A stretch of DNA of 64,000 nt from Mycobacteroides salmoniphilum (GCF_004924335.1 NZ_CP024633.1:4092001-4156000); one strand, 5' to 3'. Counted from the first letter of the stretch, positions 9,504 through 20,549 are shown. Made by a program: numbers and translations. The notes: generated by a model not told the origin, from the sequence alone.

Positions 9504-10223
9504 CTATATATCGACCTTCACGGTGGACCCGGTCGCGGTGCCGCGATCAAGTTTGATAACGGCCTCCGCCACACTCTCGGTGCTCACGAGGGAAGGAAAA
9601 GAGTTTGGCGCAACAACATTCACACGCACCCCGAACGAGTCGAATTCGGCGGCCATATGTCCGGTCAATGCGTCGAGCGCCGCCTTCGACGCGGCGTAAC
9701 CGGCCTGTCCTTGAAAGGGGTATACGGTAGATGCCGAAGTGCTTGAGATGTTAACGATGTTGCGGTTAGCTGCGCGGTTCTCCGACGCTCGACTGGTCCA
9801 GAACTGTTGCGCCAGCCGGACCGACAACCGCAGTGGCGCAATGACATTGGTTTGCATGTGCTGCACCAGATCGATCAGGGCCGTATCGCCATCGATCATC
9901 GTGTTTGTGTATCTGCCCATGTATGCCGCGTTGTTCACCAAGAGGTCGACCCGTCCATAACGGGCCAGTGCGACATCAACCACCCGCTCGACGTCGTGGA
10001 CGTCGCAGAGGTCTGCGTAGACGATATACACGGATGCGGCGGCGTACGGTACATCTGGTTGGAGCGGGTCGACGTAAGACTCGTACTGAGACGGAACTCC
10101 GGGCACGCGCGTCCTGCACACCGCGAGAATGTCGTACTCGCCGGCATACGCACTGCAGAACTCGTTGCCCAGCAGCCCACCGGCTCCGGTGAGCAGGCAG
10201 ACTCGGCGATCACCAGTAGACAA
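9504..10223 (-). CDS. Short-chain dehydrogenase/reductase (SDR) family protein
   Basis: 239 residues from a TTG at 10223, preceded by GGAGAGG. The start was chosen because the Rossmann motif CLLTGAGGLLGNE follows within about 10 residues. LLVNNAAYMG (NNAG-like), the active-site Ser (NIVNISSTSAS) and YAASK (Tyr and Lys of YxxxK) are present, so it should be an active NAD(P)-dependent oxidoreductase. The substrate is unknown. Its start overlaps the end of the upstream 2-oxoglutarate oxygenase gene by 14 nt, so the two are probably one transcript. Base composition is less GC-rich than the thi genes, which fits the accessory character of this region. Confidence 0.88.
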   Translation of the reverse strand: MSTGDRRVCLLTGAGGLLGNEFCSAYAGEYDILAVCRTRVPGVPSQYESYVDPLQPDVPYAAASVYIVYADLCDVHDVERVVDVALARYGRVDLLVNNAAYMGRYTNTMIDGDTALIDLVQHMQTNVIAPLRLSVRLAQQFWTSRASENRAANRNIVNISSTSASTVYPFQGQAGYAASKAALDALTGHMAAEFDSFGVRVNVVAPNSFPSLVSTESVAEAVIKLDRGTATGSTVKVDI

Positions 10224-10971
10224 TGCTTGCCTCTCCGAACGTCTCGATGATGTCTTGTTTCGGTCGATGTAGCCACATCGCCACACAGTTGCGCTCGTTG
10301 CGCGATGCTCCCGCATAGCCGTGCCACGAAAATGGCGTGCATTCAAACATCACCATCGAGTTGTTGAGCGGTGGAATCAGTGCACCGTCACCACGTTGGC
10401 CAGCGGCGAGGCTAGCGAAAAGTCCAGTCTCACCGCCGTCCTCGGGCTCCCAGGGTGGGTTTGCCAGGTAGAACAGCACCGCTACCGCGCGAACAGTTTC
10501 GCGCGCCTCGACGCCATCGGGTCGCTTGCCGGTGCGGTAATCGACGCCGTCGGTACCTTCGTACCGGGTCTCGGTGTCATTCGGAGTGGGCCCAGCGAAC
10601 CAACCGGGGTTTAGGTCGTTGTGTGGCCAACCAGCGTTACCGCCGGGTTGGTGCTGGTGCAGGCTCGCCGAGACGTCGCCGGTGCATACGACACCAGCGA
10701 TACCAGCGATACCAGCGATACCAGCGATCATGTCGTGCCACTCGCGGGAAGTGAACACCGCGAGTGGGCCATCGAGATTGTCACGGATGAGCGCCATCGA
10801 CGCGTCGTACCCAGGTGTGCTGGTGTTGAACTTGGTCCCGTCGGCCGCGATACGCCGATAATGGTCTTCGAGAGTGTCGTAGAACGCTTGGTTGAAAACG
10901 TTCTGAACGGTCACATACGGGAAGGGTTTGAGGCGTCGCACCCAGTACCGGTGCGCGATCAATTCATCCAT
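10210..10971 (-). CDS. 2-oxoglutarate/Fe(II)-dependent oxygenase family protein
   Basis: 253 residues from an ATG at 10971; no good ribosome site was found, and an upstream GTG near 11016 is an alternative. The iron facial triad is plausible: His117 and Asp119 in WPHNDLNPGW, and distal His217 in PFSWHGY, followed by arginines (GASRNERN) for 2-oxoglutarate. This pattern fits the prolyl-4-hydroxylase-like 2OG-Fe(II) family. Residues 82-93 are four copies of Ile-Ala-Gly encoded by a 9-bp tandem repeat. It is co-transcribed with the SDR gene downstream. A hydroxylase plus dehydrogenase pair suggests tailoring of a small molecule or a sugar, which is inference only. Confidence 0.75.
   Translation of the reverse strand: MDELIAHRYWVRRLKPFPYVTVQNVFNQAFYDTLEDHYRRIAADGTKFNTSTPGYDASMALIRDNLDGPLAVFTSREWHDMIAGIAGIAGIAGVVCTGDVSASLHQHQPGGNAGWPHNDLNPGWFAGPTPNDTETRYEGTDGVDYRTGKRPDGVEARETVRAVAVLFYLANPPWEPEDGGETGLFASLAAGQRGDGALIPPLNNSMVMFECTPFSWHGYAGASRNERNCVAMWLHRPKQDIIETFGEASIVYW
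10693..10728. repeat. In-frame 9-bp tandem repeat, four perfect copies
   Basis: The unit ACCAGCGAT is repeated four times without mismatch inside the oxygenase gene and encodes (Ile-Ala-Gly)n on the minus strand. A 9-bp unit changes length without breaking the frame, so copy number may vary between strains. Confidence 0.95.
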
Positions 10972-11059
10972 CGGCCAACGCCGTGTCGGCGCGGATCCCC
11001 CCTCAGCGGTCACATCGCAACACGCTACCCAAGCGCAGTCGGCCTGACCTACTGCTGTC

Positions 11060-11301
11060 GAGCTGCGGTGGCTCTCGGCTTTGCGTGACGAGGCCGCAGG
11101 CTGGCTCGCGGCCGATCCCGCGGCGCAGGTCGCGCTGGTCGGCGACTGGAACATCGCGCCCACCGACGACGACATCTGGAGCATCGAGGCCTACCAGGGC
11201 AGCACCCACGTCTCCGAACCCGAACGCACCGCGTTCACCGCGAGGAACGCAAAGGCAAAGGCGCGAGCGACCACGCACCCGTCGTCGTCGAACTGGACTG
11301 A
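11060..11301 (+). pseudogene. xthA: Remnant of exodeoxyribonuclease III (xthA), 5' truncated and internally deleted
   Basis: Plus-strand translation gives LRWLSALRDEAAGWLAADPA, then VALVGDWNIAPTDDD and STHVSEPERTAF, the conserved middle of mycobacterial exonuclease III including the catalytic GDWN motif. Around 11240 the frame shifts; the new frame reads EERKGKGASDHAPVVVELD and stops at 11299-11301, the conserved SDHAP C-terminus. The N-terminal half and the segment between these blocks are missing, so no active enzyme can be made. In H37Rv, xthA (Rv0427c) lies a few genes upstream of thiC in the same orientation as here, so this looks like the scar of the resident gene. Confidence 0.88.
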
Positions 11302-11331
11302 TTTCCGCAGCCTCGGTTTATGATTTGCCCA
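11294..11331 (+). promoter_or_regulatory. Leaderless promoter of the three-gene membrane-protein operon
   Basis: TATGAT at 11319-11324 is a strong -10 element lying exactly 6 nt before the ATG at 11331, so the transcript should start at the start codon. TGGACT at 11294-11299 is a weak -35. No ribosome site precedes this ATG, consistent with leaderless translation, which is common in mycobacteria. Confidence 0.65.
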
Positions 11332-12029
11332 TGGAGGGGGCAGTCGCGGACAACCCGAGTGAACCGGGAATGTCCAACCCGAAAGATCAGGGGTTCCTCG
11401 ACCGCTTGTCGCTCAAGAACCTACGGCGAGCCGGGATCGTCGCCCTGCTGGGCGTCACCGCGGGCTTCGGTGGTCTCGACACCGTGGAGCCGATGACACC
11501 CGTGTCGTTGGGCGAGACCTATTCCAACGGTCCCCTTGAGATCACCCCGCATCGCGTCACGAAAGTTTGCGGTATCAGGAACCCCGAGGTTGGCGTATCG
11601 ACTAACGCCACGTTTCGGACGCGTCTACAGCAGGCTGACCTCTTCGTCATGACCGCTACCGTCAAAAACACTGAAGACACAAGCGTTCCCGCGAACAGGA
11701 ACAACTCCGACGGGGAAATCGATTGGAGCACTGCATCACCGACGGGGCGTGAACTGTTCGAACTGGACATACCCACCGAGCATTTCAGCCAAGGCACGGT
11801 GGATCGAGATAGCCTGGAGGAGACCATTCCAGCCGGGGCAACGGTGGATGTTGTCACAATATGGGGCGTTCCAAAGGGGCAACTCAAGCCACAACAGGAT
11901 GTGGTCATACGCATCAACGACTTCCGCTATCAACAGCGATTGAGCGCCCCGGTCAAAGAATGGTATCTGGACGTTGCGAACCCGAGCTACGGAGAGCTAC
12001 ATGCACACGTGTCCGGATGCCTGTCGTGA
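11331..12029 (+). CDS. Membrane-anchored protein with extracytoplasmic beta domain, function unknown (operon gene 1)
   Basis: 232 residues, not recognised. About 32 hydrophilic residues lead to a hydrophobic segment (AGIVALLGVTAGFGGL, about 40-55). After it comes a beta-rich domain: LGETYSNGPLEITPHRV, then LFVMTATVKNTEDTSV, then IPAGATVDVVTIWGVPKG. The strand order resembles the immunoglobulin-like fold of DUF4352-type proteins, but this is judged by eye. Two cysteines (VCGIRN and the C-terminal SGC) could form a disulfide outside the cell. The start is set by the leaderless -10 box; ATG at 11370 is an alternative. It overlaps the next gene by 13 nt. Confidence 0.75.
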   Translation: MEGAVADNPSEPGMSNPKDQGFLDRLSLKNLRRAGIVALLGVTAGFGGLDTVEPMTPVSLGETYSNGPLEITPHRVTKVCGIRNPEVGVSTNATFRTRLQQADLFVMTATVKNTEDTSVPANRNNSDGEIDWSTASPTGRELFELDIPTEHFSQGTVDRDSLEETIPAGATVDVVTIWGVPKGQLKPQQDVVIRINDFRYQQRLSAPVKEWYLDVANPSYGELHAHVSGCLS

Positions 12030-12634
12030 CGCGACTGAAGCTGATACTCGGCATCCTTACTCCGGTTGCGCTCCTGGCGATCACCGCCATCGCATACGGC
12101 GCAATCCCTGAACGGGTTGATTCCTACGCGCCCATAGTGATTGACACGAGAGCCCCTGGAACTGCCCAGGGCAGAAACATCGCCGTAACGATCAACCATG
12201 TCTACTCGACCCCCAAGCTGCTGGTAGGTAGTACGGTCGAAAAATCCGTGGTGAAGCTCCCCGCTGCGGTCTTCATCGTTCTCGATGGAACCTACGAAAC
12301 CACCACGAGCCCTGATCGGATCAAGGCGACGCTGCAAGCCGACTCGCGAACGGTAGATATTGAGCCGGACGTCACCGGACGACCATTCGGCAATCCTGGA
12401 CTCGCGCGTAGGTTTTCCATGGTGTTCAACCTGCAGGAAGCACCAAATCGCCTGACGTTCTTGGTGAGTAACACCCCGGAGTTCTCGCATGACAGTTCAG
12501 GTAACGCCATCGACGACCAATTCAAGCTGGTCAATCCGTCGATCGACTCGCAACTCGCCTTCCATATCAATGTGGATGCCATTGAGCATCGCAAGTCAGT
12601 CTTGTTCTTCAGGGGCGGCAAGGGGGCTCAGTGA
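12017..12634 (+). CDS. Membrane-anchored protein with extracytoplasmic beta domain, function unknown (operon gene 2)
   Basis: 205 residues, not recognised. One N-terminal membrane helix (LILGILTPVALLAITAIAYGA, about 9-28) is followed by a beta-rich domain (GRNIAVTINHVY, AAVFIVLDGTYET, FSMVFNLQEAPNRLTFLV). The pattern of strands resembles the product of the preceding gene, which suggests two divergent relatives that may assemble together; this is inference. The ATG at 12017 gives a compact start just before the helix. It overlaps its neighbours by 13 nt upstream and 4 nt downstream (GTGA), so the three genes are translationally coupled. Confidence 0.75.
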   Translation: MPVVTRLKLILGILTPVALLAITAIAYGAIPERVDSYAPIVIDTRAPGTAQGRNIAVTINHVYSTPKLLVGSTVEKSVVKLPAAVFIVLDGTYETTTSPDRIKATLQADSRTVDIEPDVTGRPFGNPGLARRFSMVFNLQEAPNRLTFLVSNTPEFSHDSSGNAIDDQFKLVNPSIDSQLAFHINVDAIEHRKSVLFFRGGKGAQ

Positions 12635-13191
12635 TGACATGGGTTCGCGCCAAGGCTGTTGGATTGACGCTTTGGGTGGTGTCCGTCCTACTTTTCGGAT
12701 TCACCGTGACGTACCCGGCCTGGCGACATTCCGTGGGATCGACGATGCCCGTGGTCACAGTCCCGCTGGGCAACGTAGTGAAGATCGCCGGCACACTGTG
12801 GCGACTTCGCCCCCTGGACATACCGCCACAACGGACACAGTCAGACGCCCCACCGCCACCCCCCAACTCTCGGGTAGTGGCGTATGCCATCGACCGTAGT
12901 CGCGATGGCGCGCACTTCCCGCCGACTGACATCGGAAAGTCATGCGACTACTCGGTTGTCGACAAGATCGGACGACGTTGGGGACACCAAGCGAACGAGG
13001 GGCCGTACTCATCGCAAGGCTGGCTGTCTTCGCAAAAGTACGTCGATGCGTGCAACGAGAAGGGCGCACTCGGCGTGCTTGTCTTTGTCGCCCGTGACGC
13101 GGAGATCATCGGTGTCGACATCGACTTCCAAGGATCAAAGGGGCTGGCGTGGAATCAACATCAGATCGTGCGATTCAGCACTATGTCCTGA
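12631..13191 (+). CDS. Membrane-anchored protein, function unknown (operon gene 3)
   Basis: 186 residues, not recognised. A single membrane helix (GLTLWVVSVLLFGFTVTYPAW, about 11-31) is followed by a Pro-rich linker (DAPPPPPN, about 73-80) and a C-terminal domain with two cysteines (KSCDYSV and DACNEK). GTG at 12631 overlaps the previous stop and is preceded by AAGGGGG; ATG at 12634 is equally possible. Its last 31 bp overlap the end of the convergent membrane-protein gene. All three operon products place a domain outside the membrane, so a shared envelope complex is plausible but unproven. Confidence 0.75.
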   Translation: MMTWVRAKAVGLTLWVVSVLLFGFTVTYPAWRHSVGSTMPVVTVPLGNVVKIAGTLWRLRPLDIPPQRTQSDAPPPPPNSRVVAYAIDRSRDGAHFPPTDIGKSCDYSVVDKIGRRWGHQANEGPYSSQGWLSSQKYVDACNEKGALGVLVFVARDAEIIGVDIDFQGSKGLAWNQHQIVRFSTMS

Positions 13192-14474
13192 TTTTCTTTC
13201 TTCCCTTGTAGGGCATGGACGCAGTGCCCGTACATCGCCGCGACGAACGTAATGCGTACAGGCTCAACACATGCGTTGATCCCGGCTCGAATCGTGTCCC
13301 GATAGGCCTGCCACCACTCCCAATCGTGCGGCCCAATTACCTCGACAACAAGGCGCCATAGGTACCCGTCACTGACACGGCCATTGAAATATGCCCCGGT
13401 AGGGTCAAGAAGCACGAGTAACGTGAACACGCAGACAAAGAAGCTGCCCACCAACGGCCCGGAGTGCAGCACCAAACGAATGGTCCCGGCCAATGTCTCC
13501 AGTATCCCCAGAAGACTGCGGAAAAGCTCCGCCCCCTTACTCTGCACGAGCACAGGAAACCTCCGCCATCGAGCCGTCAACTTGTCGCCGGCCTGCCCTG
13601 CGCCACGCGCCAACCGTTCTCCGTGGCGCTCACCAAACATTCCATGACCGGCCTCAACCCACGTCGCCGATGAGCGCACCGCATAGATCGCGCCGGCGAT
13701 CGCGATCCAGGTCATCGCCAGCAGAACTGCGGGTACAAGCAAACCCACTGTCTTGGTAAGCAGTTCCCACCCATCTGCCAACACCCCGAATCGTGCGAGG
13801 AGCTCGTCCTTCTGAGTGTTGTACCAGTGCACTACTCGGCGCTGGCCGAACCATACCGGGCTACCGATCAAACGTTTAGACGCTGCTTGCACCACCAGCC
13901 ACACCCAAAGCGCTTCAAAGTAGACGGTGAGAAACCTTGTCCACGAAGGGATCCTGTCCTTGAACTTGGTCAAGGTGGCGCGTGCAAGAAATGCAACCAC
14001 GATGATGGCGTACAGGCGCCAATCCCCCGGCTCCAGGTAGGCCATCAGCTGATCCGCGGACAGCCCCGTCGACTCGTCAGACACCAGGTACTCGAACGAG
14101 GACTGTGACACATAGGAGCGATAGTCCTCCAGGATCAGACGCCAAGCGGCAAACAGCGTGAACACTGGCAACGTCGATCTAAGCACCACATTAACGAATG
14201 GCTGCCTGACAGTACCCAGACCGCCGTCCTCTGACGGTCCCGTTCCGGCCGCGAGTACCCAAAACATCGAGATATAGGTGACCAGTCGCGCCAAGACCGC
14301 CAAAGGCATGATCAGCATGCCCCAGAAGCCTCCGAAGTGAACCGTCACGACGACCGCAAGCTCGATCAGCCAGTGCCTGGCCAGCCAGCCGAGCAGGTAG
14401 ATTCCGATCAGCATCGGCCAGCATCGCCACCACAGCACACCCGTTCGTCTCAGTACCGCCAGCACGCCGCTCAC
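13161..14474 (-). CDS. Multi-pass membrane protein, function unknown
   Basis: 437 residues, not assigned to a family with certainty. Hydrophobic segments are visible at about 17-37, 48-68, 104-120, 152-172, 185-200, 240-270 and 345-365. Tryptophan-rich LWWRCWPMLIGIYLLGWLAR opens the protein, and C-terminal DTIRAGINACVEPVRI precedes a short tail. No transporter or enzyme motif was found. GTG start at 14474. It converges on the three-gene operon with a 31-bp tail overlap, so the two transcripts are antisense at their ends. Its persistent company with the trio would need comparison with other genomes. Confidence 0.7.
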   Translation of the reverse strand: MSGVLAVLRRTGVLWWRCWPMLIGIYLLGWLARHWLIELAVVVTVHFGGFWGMLIMPLAVLARLVTYISMFWVLAAGTGPSEDGGLGTVRQPFVNVVLRSTLPVFTLFAAWRLILEDYRSYVSQSSFEYLVSDESTGLSADQLMAYLEPGDWRLYAIIVVAFLARATLTKFKDRIPSWTRFLTVYFEALWVWLVVQAASKRLIGSPVWFGQRRVVHWYNTQKDELLARFGVLADGWELLTKTVGLLVPAVLLAMTWIAIAGAIYAVRSSATWVEAGHGMFGERHGERLARGAGQAGDKLTARWRRFPVLVQSKGAELFRSLLGILETLAGTIRLVLHSGPLVGSFFVCVFTLLVLLDPTGAYFNGRVSDGYLWRLVVEVIGPHDWEWWQAYRDTIRAGINACVEPVRITFVAAMYGHCVHALQGKKENQDIVLNRTI

Positions 14475-14706
14475 CCCCTGACCACCATGGGCAAATGGTA
14501 ACTACCCAACGCCGTCCGCGTGCACAGTCATCAATACAGGTCAACGAACGGGGGGGCGCTATCCCAAAGGTGCGCACGGCGAAGCGGTGAACGTCGGACA
14601 GAAGCTAGAACACCCGCACGCCGTCATCCGCCGATTCAGCAACACGGAGCTCCCACGCCAAGCACTCGCGCTACCCTCGGGTGACCACTGACCGAGGGGG
14701 CTCATA
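14475..14706. other. 232-bp divergent intergenic region
   Basis: This lies between a minus-strand membrane-protein gene and a plus-strand lipoprotein gene, so it should hold both promoters. GAGGGGGC about 8 nt before the ATG at 14707 is a good ribosome site. A plus-strand frame from about 14545 to 14690 is open but has no start and no recognisable similarity. No convincing -35/-10 pair was found. Confidence 0.45.
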
Positions 14707-15939
14707 ATGCGTCGGATTTGCTTGCTGGCGATAGTTCTCATCACCATCCTCAGCGCATGCGTATCCACCCCCGACGACATCGAGCTCCTCCCCAGCGGGG
14801 AGACCCCGTTTGCGTTCCCACCACCCTCGACCACCACCACAACCTCGAAACCTAAAGCTACCGTCGAGCTACCAACTGCCACAGGATCAATCGGAGATAT
14901 TAAGCGCGGCAAGCTGTTCCATGAGGCCGTGCGGCTCAGCAGCGTGATCGTGTCACCTACGCTCATCGACTCTCGATTCAACAGCGGTGCGTGGGGCGCG
15001 GTTCTGATGTACAGGCCAGACACAATCGGCGACAGCATCAGCCCAACCGATGGCATGCTCGACGCGGTGCTACGCGACTACGGGTATGTCACGGGTGCTC
15101 GAATCGAACGAGAGCCCTCTGGCGACAGCACCATCAGTGTCCTACTGCAGGACATGGTTCTCATCTTCAAAGACGACGCTTCGGCCGCCGCAGCCACCGA
15201 AGTCGGGTTCCGTCTTCGCGATGAGCAGAGTTCCGGAACCAACAAACGCGTACGCCCTATAGAGATCCCTGACTTCCCCCAAGCCAAGGCGTATGCGGAG
15301 CGTACGAACGGAACCGACGCGGGGGCCACGATTGCATACGTCCAACGCGGACCCGTCGTGGTGCGGATCGCGACGCACTCGATCCCAGATGACGAGGCAG
15401 CTAAAACCATCTCGCGCTACCTCGCCAGTCAACTTTCCACACTGGAGCGTTTCGCGCCGACGCCCGTGGACAAGCTGAGTTCACTCACTCCACCGTTCGA
15501 CCCCGATGGTTCCCTCCTCAAGCTCGCGTCCGATTCGACCACAGTCAATCCGCTCGGAATCGGCGGCGTCTTCGATACCAACGGCGCTCTGTTGCGCCAG
15601 GACGACTTTCAGGGGTGGTCTGAGGTCTACGAGGCAAGCGGAGTTGACAGGCTCATGGTCAGTGACACCGGGGAAGTTATCCGAGCCGCCGACGAAAGTG
15701 GTGCCACGCGTGTACTCGCAAAGGCCCGCCCCGAGTTCGTGGCAAGGAAAGGCTACAAACCAACGGGCCCACCGCCTACGTTGCCGAGCGCGGACTGCAT
15801 TCAGTACGTGTCCTCCGCACCCGATGATGACCCACTCCGGCGATGCCTTTTCACACGCGGCCGTTACGTGACATGGGTTGAAGGCAAGCAGTCCGTCCTC
15901 GGCCAGCGAGTCCAAGACCAGTGGAATAGGCTGGGCTGA
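14707..15939 (+). CDS. Secreted lipoprotein, probably DUF7373-like mycobacterial family
   Basis: 410 residues. The signal peptide ends in a lipobox (TILSAC, Cys18), so the mature protein should be lipid-anchored on the cell surface. A Thr/Ser/Pro linker (PPPSTTTTTSKPK) leads to a large soluble domain with a repeated GDSISPTDGMLDAVLRDYG-type helix region and a second half rich in DxxG turns. Two pairs of cysteines near the C-terminus (ADCIQY and RRCLF) may form disulfides. The layout recalls a lipoprotein family common in mycobacteria (DUF7373), recalled rather than tested. The function is unknown. Confidence 0.78.
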   Translation: MRRICLLAIVLITILSACVSTPDDIELLPSGETPFAFPPPSTTTTTSKPKATVELPTATGSIGDIKRGKLFHEAVRLSSVIVSPTLIDSRFNSGAWGAVLMYRPDTIGDSISPTDGMLDAVLRDYGYVTGARIEREPSGDSTISVLLQDMVLIFKDDASAAAATEVGFRLRDEQSSGTNKRVRPIEIPDFPQAKAYAERTNGTDAGATIAYVQRGPVVVRIATHSIPDDEAAKTISRYLASQLSTLERFAPTPVDKLSSLTPPFDPDGSLLKLASDSTTVNPLGIGGVFDTNGALLRQDDFQGWSEVYEASGVDRLMVSDTGEVIRAADESGATRVLAKARPEFVARKGYKPTGPPPTLPSADCIQYVSSAPDDDPLRRCLFTRGRYVTWVEGKQSVLGQRVQDQWNRLG

Positions 15940-15954
15940 AAGGTAATACCTCGC

Positions 15955-17697
15955 TCAAGCAGTCTCTTCCACGTGGGCGTACTTGCCGCCGGTGCCCAGC
16001 GAGGCGAGCGCCGCCACCGCCATCATCAGTGCCGCGGCGATGAACACGACCACCAGACCGGTATGGAACGGCTCGGTGATGAGATTCGGGAAGAACGACT
16101 GCCCCGTCAACTCGCCCGCGTTGACCCCCGGCTGGTCCAGAACCCCTGACGGAGCAAGCAATTCGCTGACCGGGTTGTAACCGAGGAACGCCGCGAACAG
16201 GCTGCCTACCGGCGGCAGACTGGACACCTCGGCTGCGGTCGAGGCGGGTACGCCCTGGGCGGTCAGCCCCGATTGCATCGCAGCGGGCATCGTGGCCGAG
16301 AGCCCGACGATCATGAGCGAGAAGAAGATTCCGATGGACAGCGAGCTGCCCGCGTTGAAGAAGGTGCCACGCACACCGGAGGCCGCACCGCGCTGATGAG
16401 CGGGCACGCTCGACATGATCGCCGCGGTATTCGGTGCGGTGAAGATGGCCGACCCCAGCCCGTTGAGGAAGATGAGCGCCGCGAAGGCCCAGTAATTGAA
16501 GTTCACCGGAATGGCGATGAGCGCCAGGAATGTCAGCGCCGACAGCACCATGCCGCCCGTGGCGAAGGGTCGGGCCCCGTAGCGGTCCGACAGCACGCCG
16601 GCGATGGGCCCGGCCAGCAGGAAGCCAAGCGTCATGGGCAGCAGGAAAATTCCCGCCCACAATGGGGTCGACTCATAGCTGTATCCGCGCAACGGCAACC
16701 AGATGCCCTGCAGCCAGATGATGAGCATGAACTGCAGGCCGCCGCGGCCCACCGATGCCAGCAGGTTGGCCAGATTCCCCAGACCAAACGCACGGTTCTT
16801 GAACAGCCGCATGTCGAGCATCGGGTCGGCCACCCGGGCCTCGATCACGCAGAACAACACCAGCAGCGCCACACCGGCGATCAGCGACCCGCAGACCAGC
16901 GGATTACCCCACCCGGTGCTCGAATTGCCGTACGGCTGAATACCGTAGGTGATTCCGGTGAGCAGCACCGTCAGCCCCAGCGCAACGGTCACGGTGCCGG
17001 CCCAGTCCAGCTTGCCGGGCGTGGGTTCGTCGATCTCGACGAGCGAGCGGTACGACCACACCGTGCCCAGCAGGCCCAGCGGCACACCCACCCAGAAGAT
17101 GGCGCGCCAATCCCATTCGGAGAGCACGCCTCCGATCAACAGTCCCAGGAATGACCCTGCCACCGCGGCCACCTGGTTGATCCCCAGCGCCAATCCACGC
17201 TGTGTGGACGGGAAGGCGTCGGTGAGGATGGCCGAGGAGTTGGCCATCAGCATGGCCCCGCCCACCCCTTGCACCACGCGCCACGCGATGAGCCATACGG
17301 CGCCTCCGCCGTAATGGAACGGGTCGAAGGACAGCACCACCGCCGCGACGGTGAAGACGACGAAGCCCATGTTGTAAATCCGGACCCGCCCATACATATC
17401 GCCGAGGCGGCCGAACAGCACGACGAGAACCGCGGAGGCCAGCAGGTAGCCCATGAGCATCCACAGCAGATAGCTCACATTTCCGGCGGCTAGCGGGTTC
17501 AGACCGATACCGCGAAAGATGGCCGGCAGCGAGATCAAGACGATCGACGAGTTGACGGTTGCGAGCAGCACACCCAGCGTGGTGTTCGACAGGGCGACCC
17601 ATTTGTAATGCGGGTGATCGCGATCCACCCGCAGTCGACGTCGTGCGGTCTCGATATCCGCAGGTGTGTCGTCGGTCTGTGTCATCAAATCAGTCAT
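15955..17697 (-). CDS. MFS drug exporter, EmrB/QacA (DHA2, 14-helix) family
   Basis: 580 residues from ATG at 17697, which has AAGGG 5 nt upstream; GTG at 17703 is an alternative. Fourteen hydrophobic segments are expected from length and pattern. Motif A is visible between helices 2 and 3 (GRLGDMYGRVRIYNMG), and the motif C region is near SAILTDAFPSTQRGLALGINQVA. Family members export drugs or dyes by proton antiport. The large insert after about residue 470 (ASTAAEVSSLPPVGSLF) is typical of actinobacterial members. It is transcribed away from thiC and no regulator gene is adjacent. Confidence 0.9.
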   Translation of the reverse strand: MTDLMTQTDDTPADIETARRRLRVDRDHPHYKWVALSNTTLGVLLATVNSSIVLISLPAIFRGIGLNPLAAGNVSYLLWMLMGYLLASAVLVVLFGRLGDMYGRVRIYNMGFVVFTVAAVVLSFDPFHYGGGAVWLIAWRVVQGVGGAMLMANSSAILTDAFPSTQRGLALGINQVAAVAGSFLGLLIGGVLSEWDWRAIFWVGVPLGLLGTVWSYRSLVEIDEPTPGKLDWAGTVTVALGLTVLLTGITYGIQPYGNSSTGWGNPLVCGSLIAGVALLVLFCVIEARVADPMLDMRLFKNRAFGLGNLANLLASVGRGGLQFMLIIWLQGIWLPLRGYSYESTPLWAGIFLLPMTLGFLLAGPIAGVLSDRYGARPFATGGMVLSALTFLALIAIPVNFNYWAFAALIFLNGLGSAIFTAPNTAAIMSSVPAHQRGAASGVRGTFFNAGSSLSIGIFFSLMIVGLSATMPAAMQSGLTAQGVPASTAAEVSSLPPVGSLFAAFLGYNPVSELLAPSGVLDQPGVNAGELTGQSFFPNLITEPFHTGLVVVFIAAALMMAVAALASLGTGGKYAHVEETA

Positions 17698-17952
17698 CGT
17701 CACCCTTATTGCGCGCTTCTCCCCGACGCGGCCAGCAGGGCACCCCAGCCCGGCCGTCTGTGGATACCACCGTGGGTAACTTTAGCAAGGGAAACTATAT
17801 TCCCGAACCTTCGAGGCCCCCTCTGTCATGTTGGGCCGAATCCGGGGCTCGCACAGAAATCTCGCCATCACGTCACGCTTGGCGCGACGGGCCGAGGTAG
17901 CGTTGGCCGGTAGCCCGTCTCCGAAGGCGGGCACAGCCCCAAACACACAAAA
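17698..17952. other. 255-bp region between the MFS exporter and the thiC riboswitch
   Basis: Both divergent promoters must lie here. GGGAA-N6-TTCCC at 17789-17804 is an inverted repeat containing TATATT, a good -10 candidate; it could be an operator or coincidence. No open reading frame with coding character was seen. Confidence 0.45.
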
Positions 17953-20517
<2,565 letters not shown>

Positions 20518-20536
20518 GCGCCCGCGCGACGAGCCC

Positions 20537-20549
20537 TAGGCTGAGTGCG
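20537..20549 (+). promoter_or_regulatory. Leaderless promoter of the alpha/beta hydrolase gene
   Basis: TAGGCT at 20537-20542 lies 6 nt before the GTG start at 20549, the spacing expected when transcription begins at the start codon. No ribosome site is present. Confidence 0.5.

Noticed and set aside
10693..10728. Short tandem repeats as a CRISPR or regulatory array
   Set aside because: The units are contiguous 9-mers without spacers and are in frame inside a coding region.
14545..14690. Open plus-strand frame before the lipoprotein gene
   Set aside because: No start codon or ribosome site, no similarity, and it lies in a region that must hold two promoters.
17789..17804. Inverted repeat GGGAA-N6-TTCCC as operator of the MFS exporter
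   Set aside because: It is short, no regulator gene is near, and it may simply be the -10 region of a promoter.
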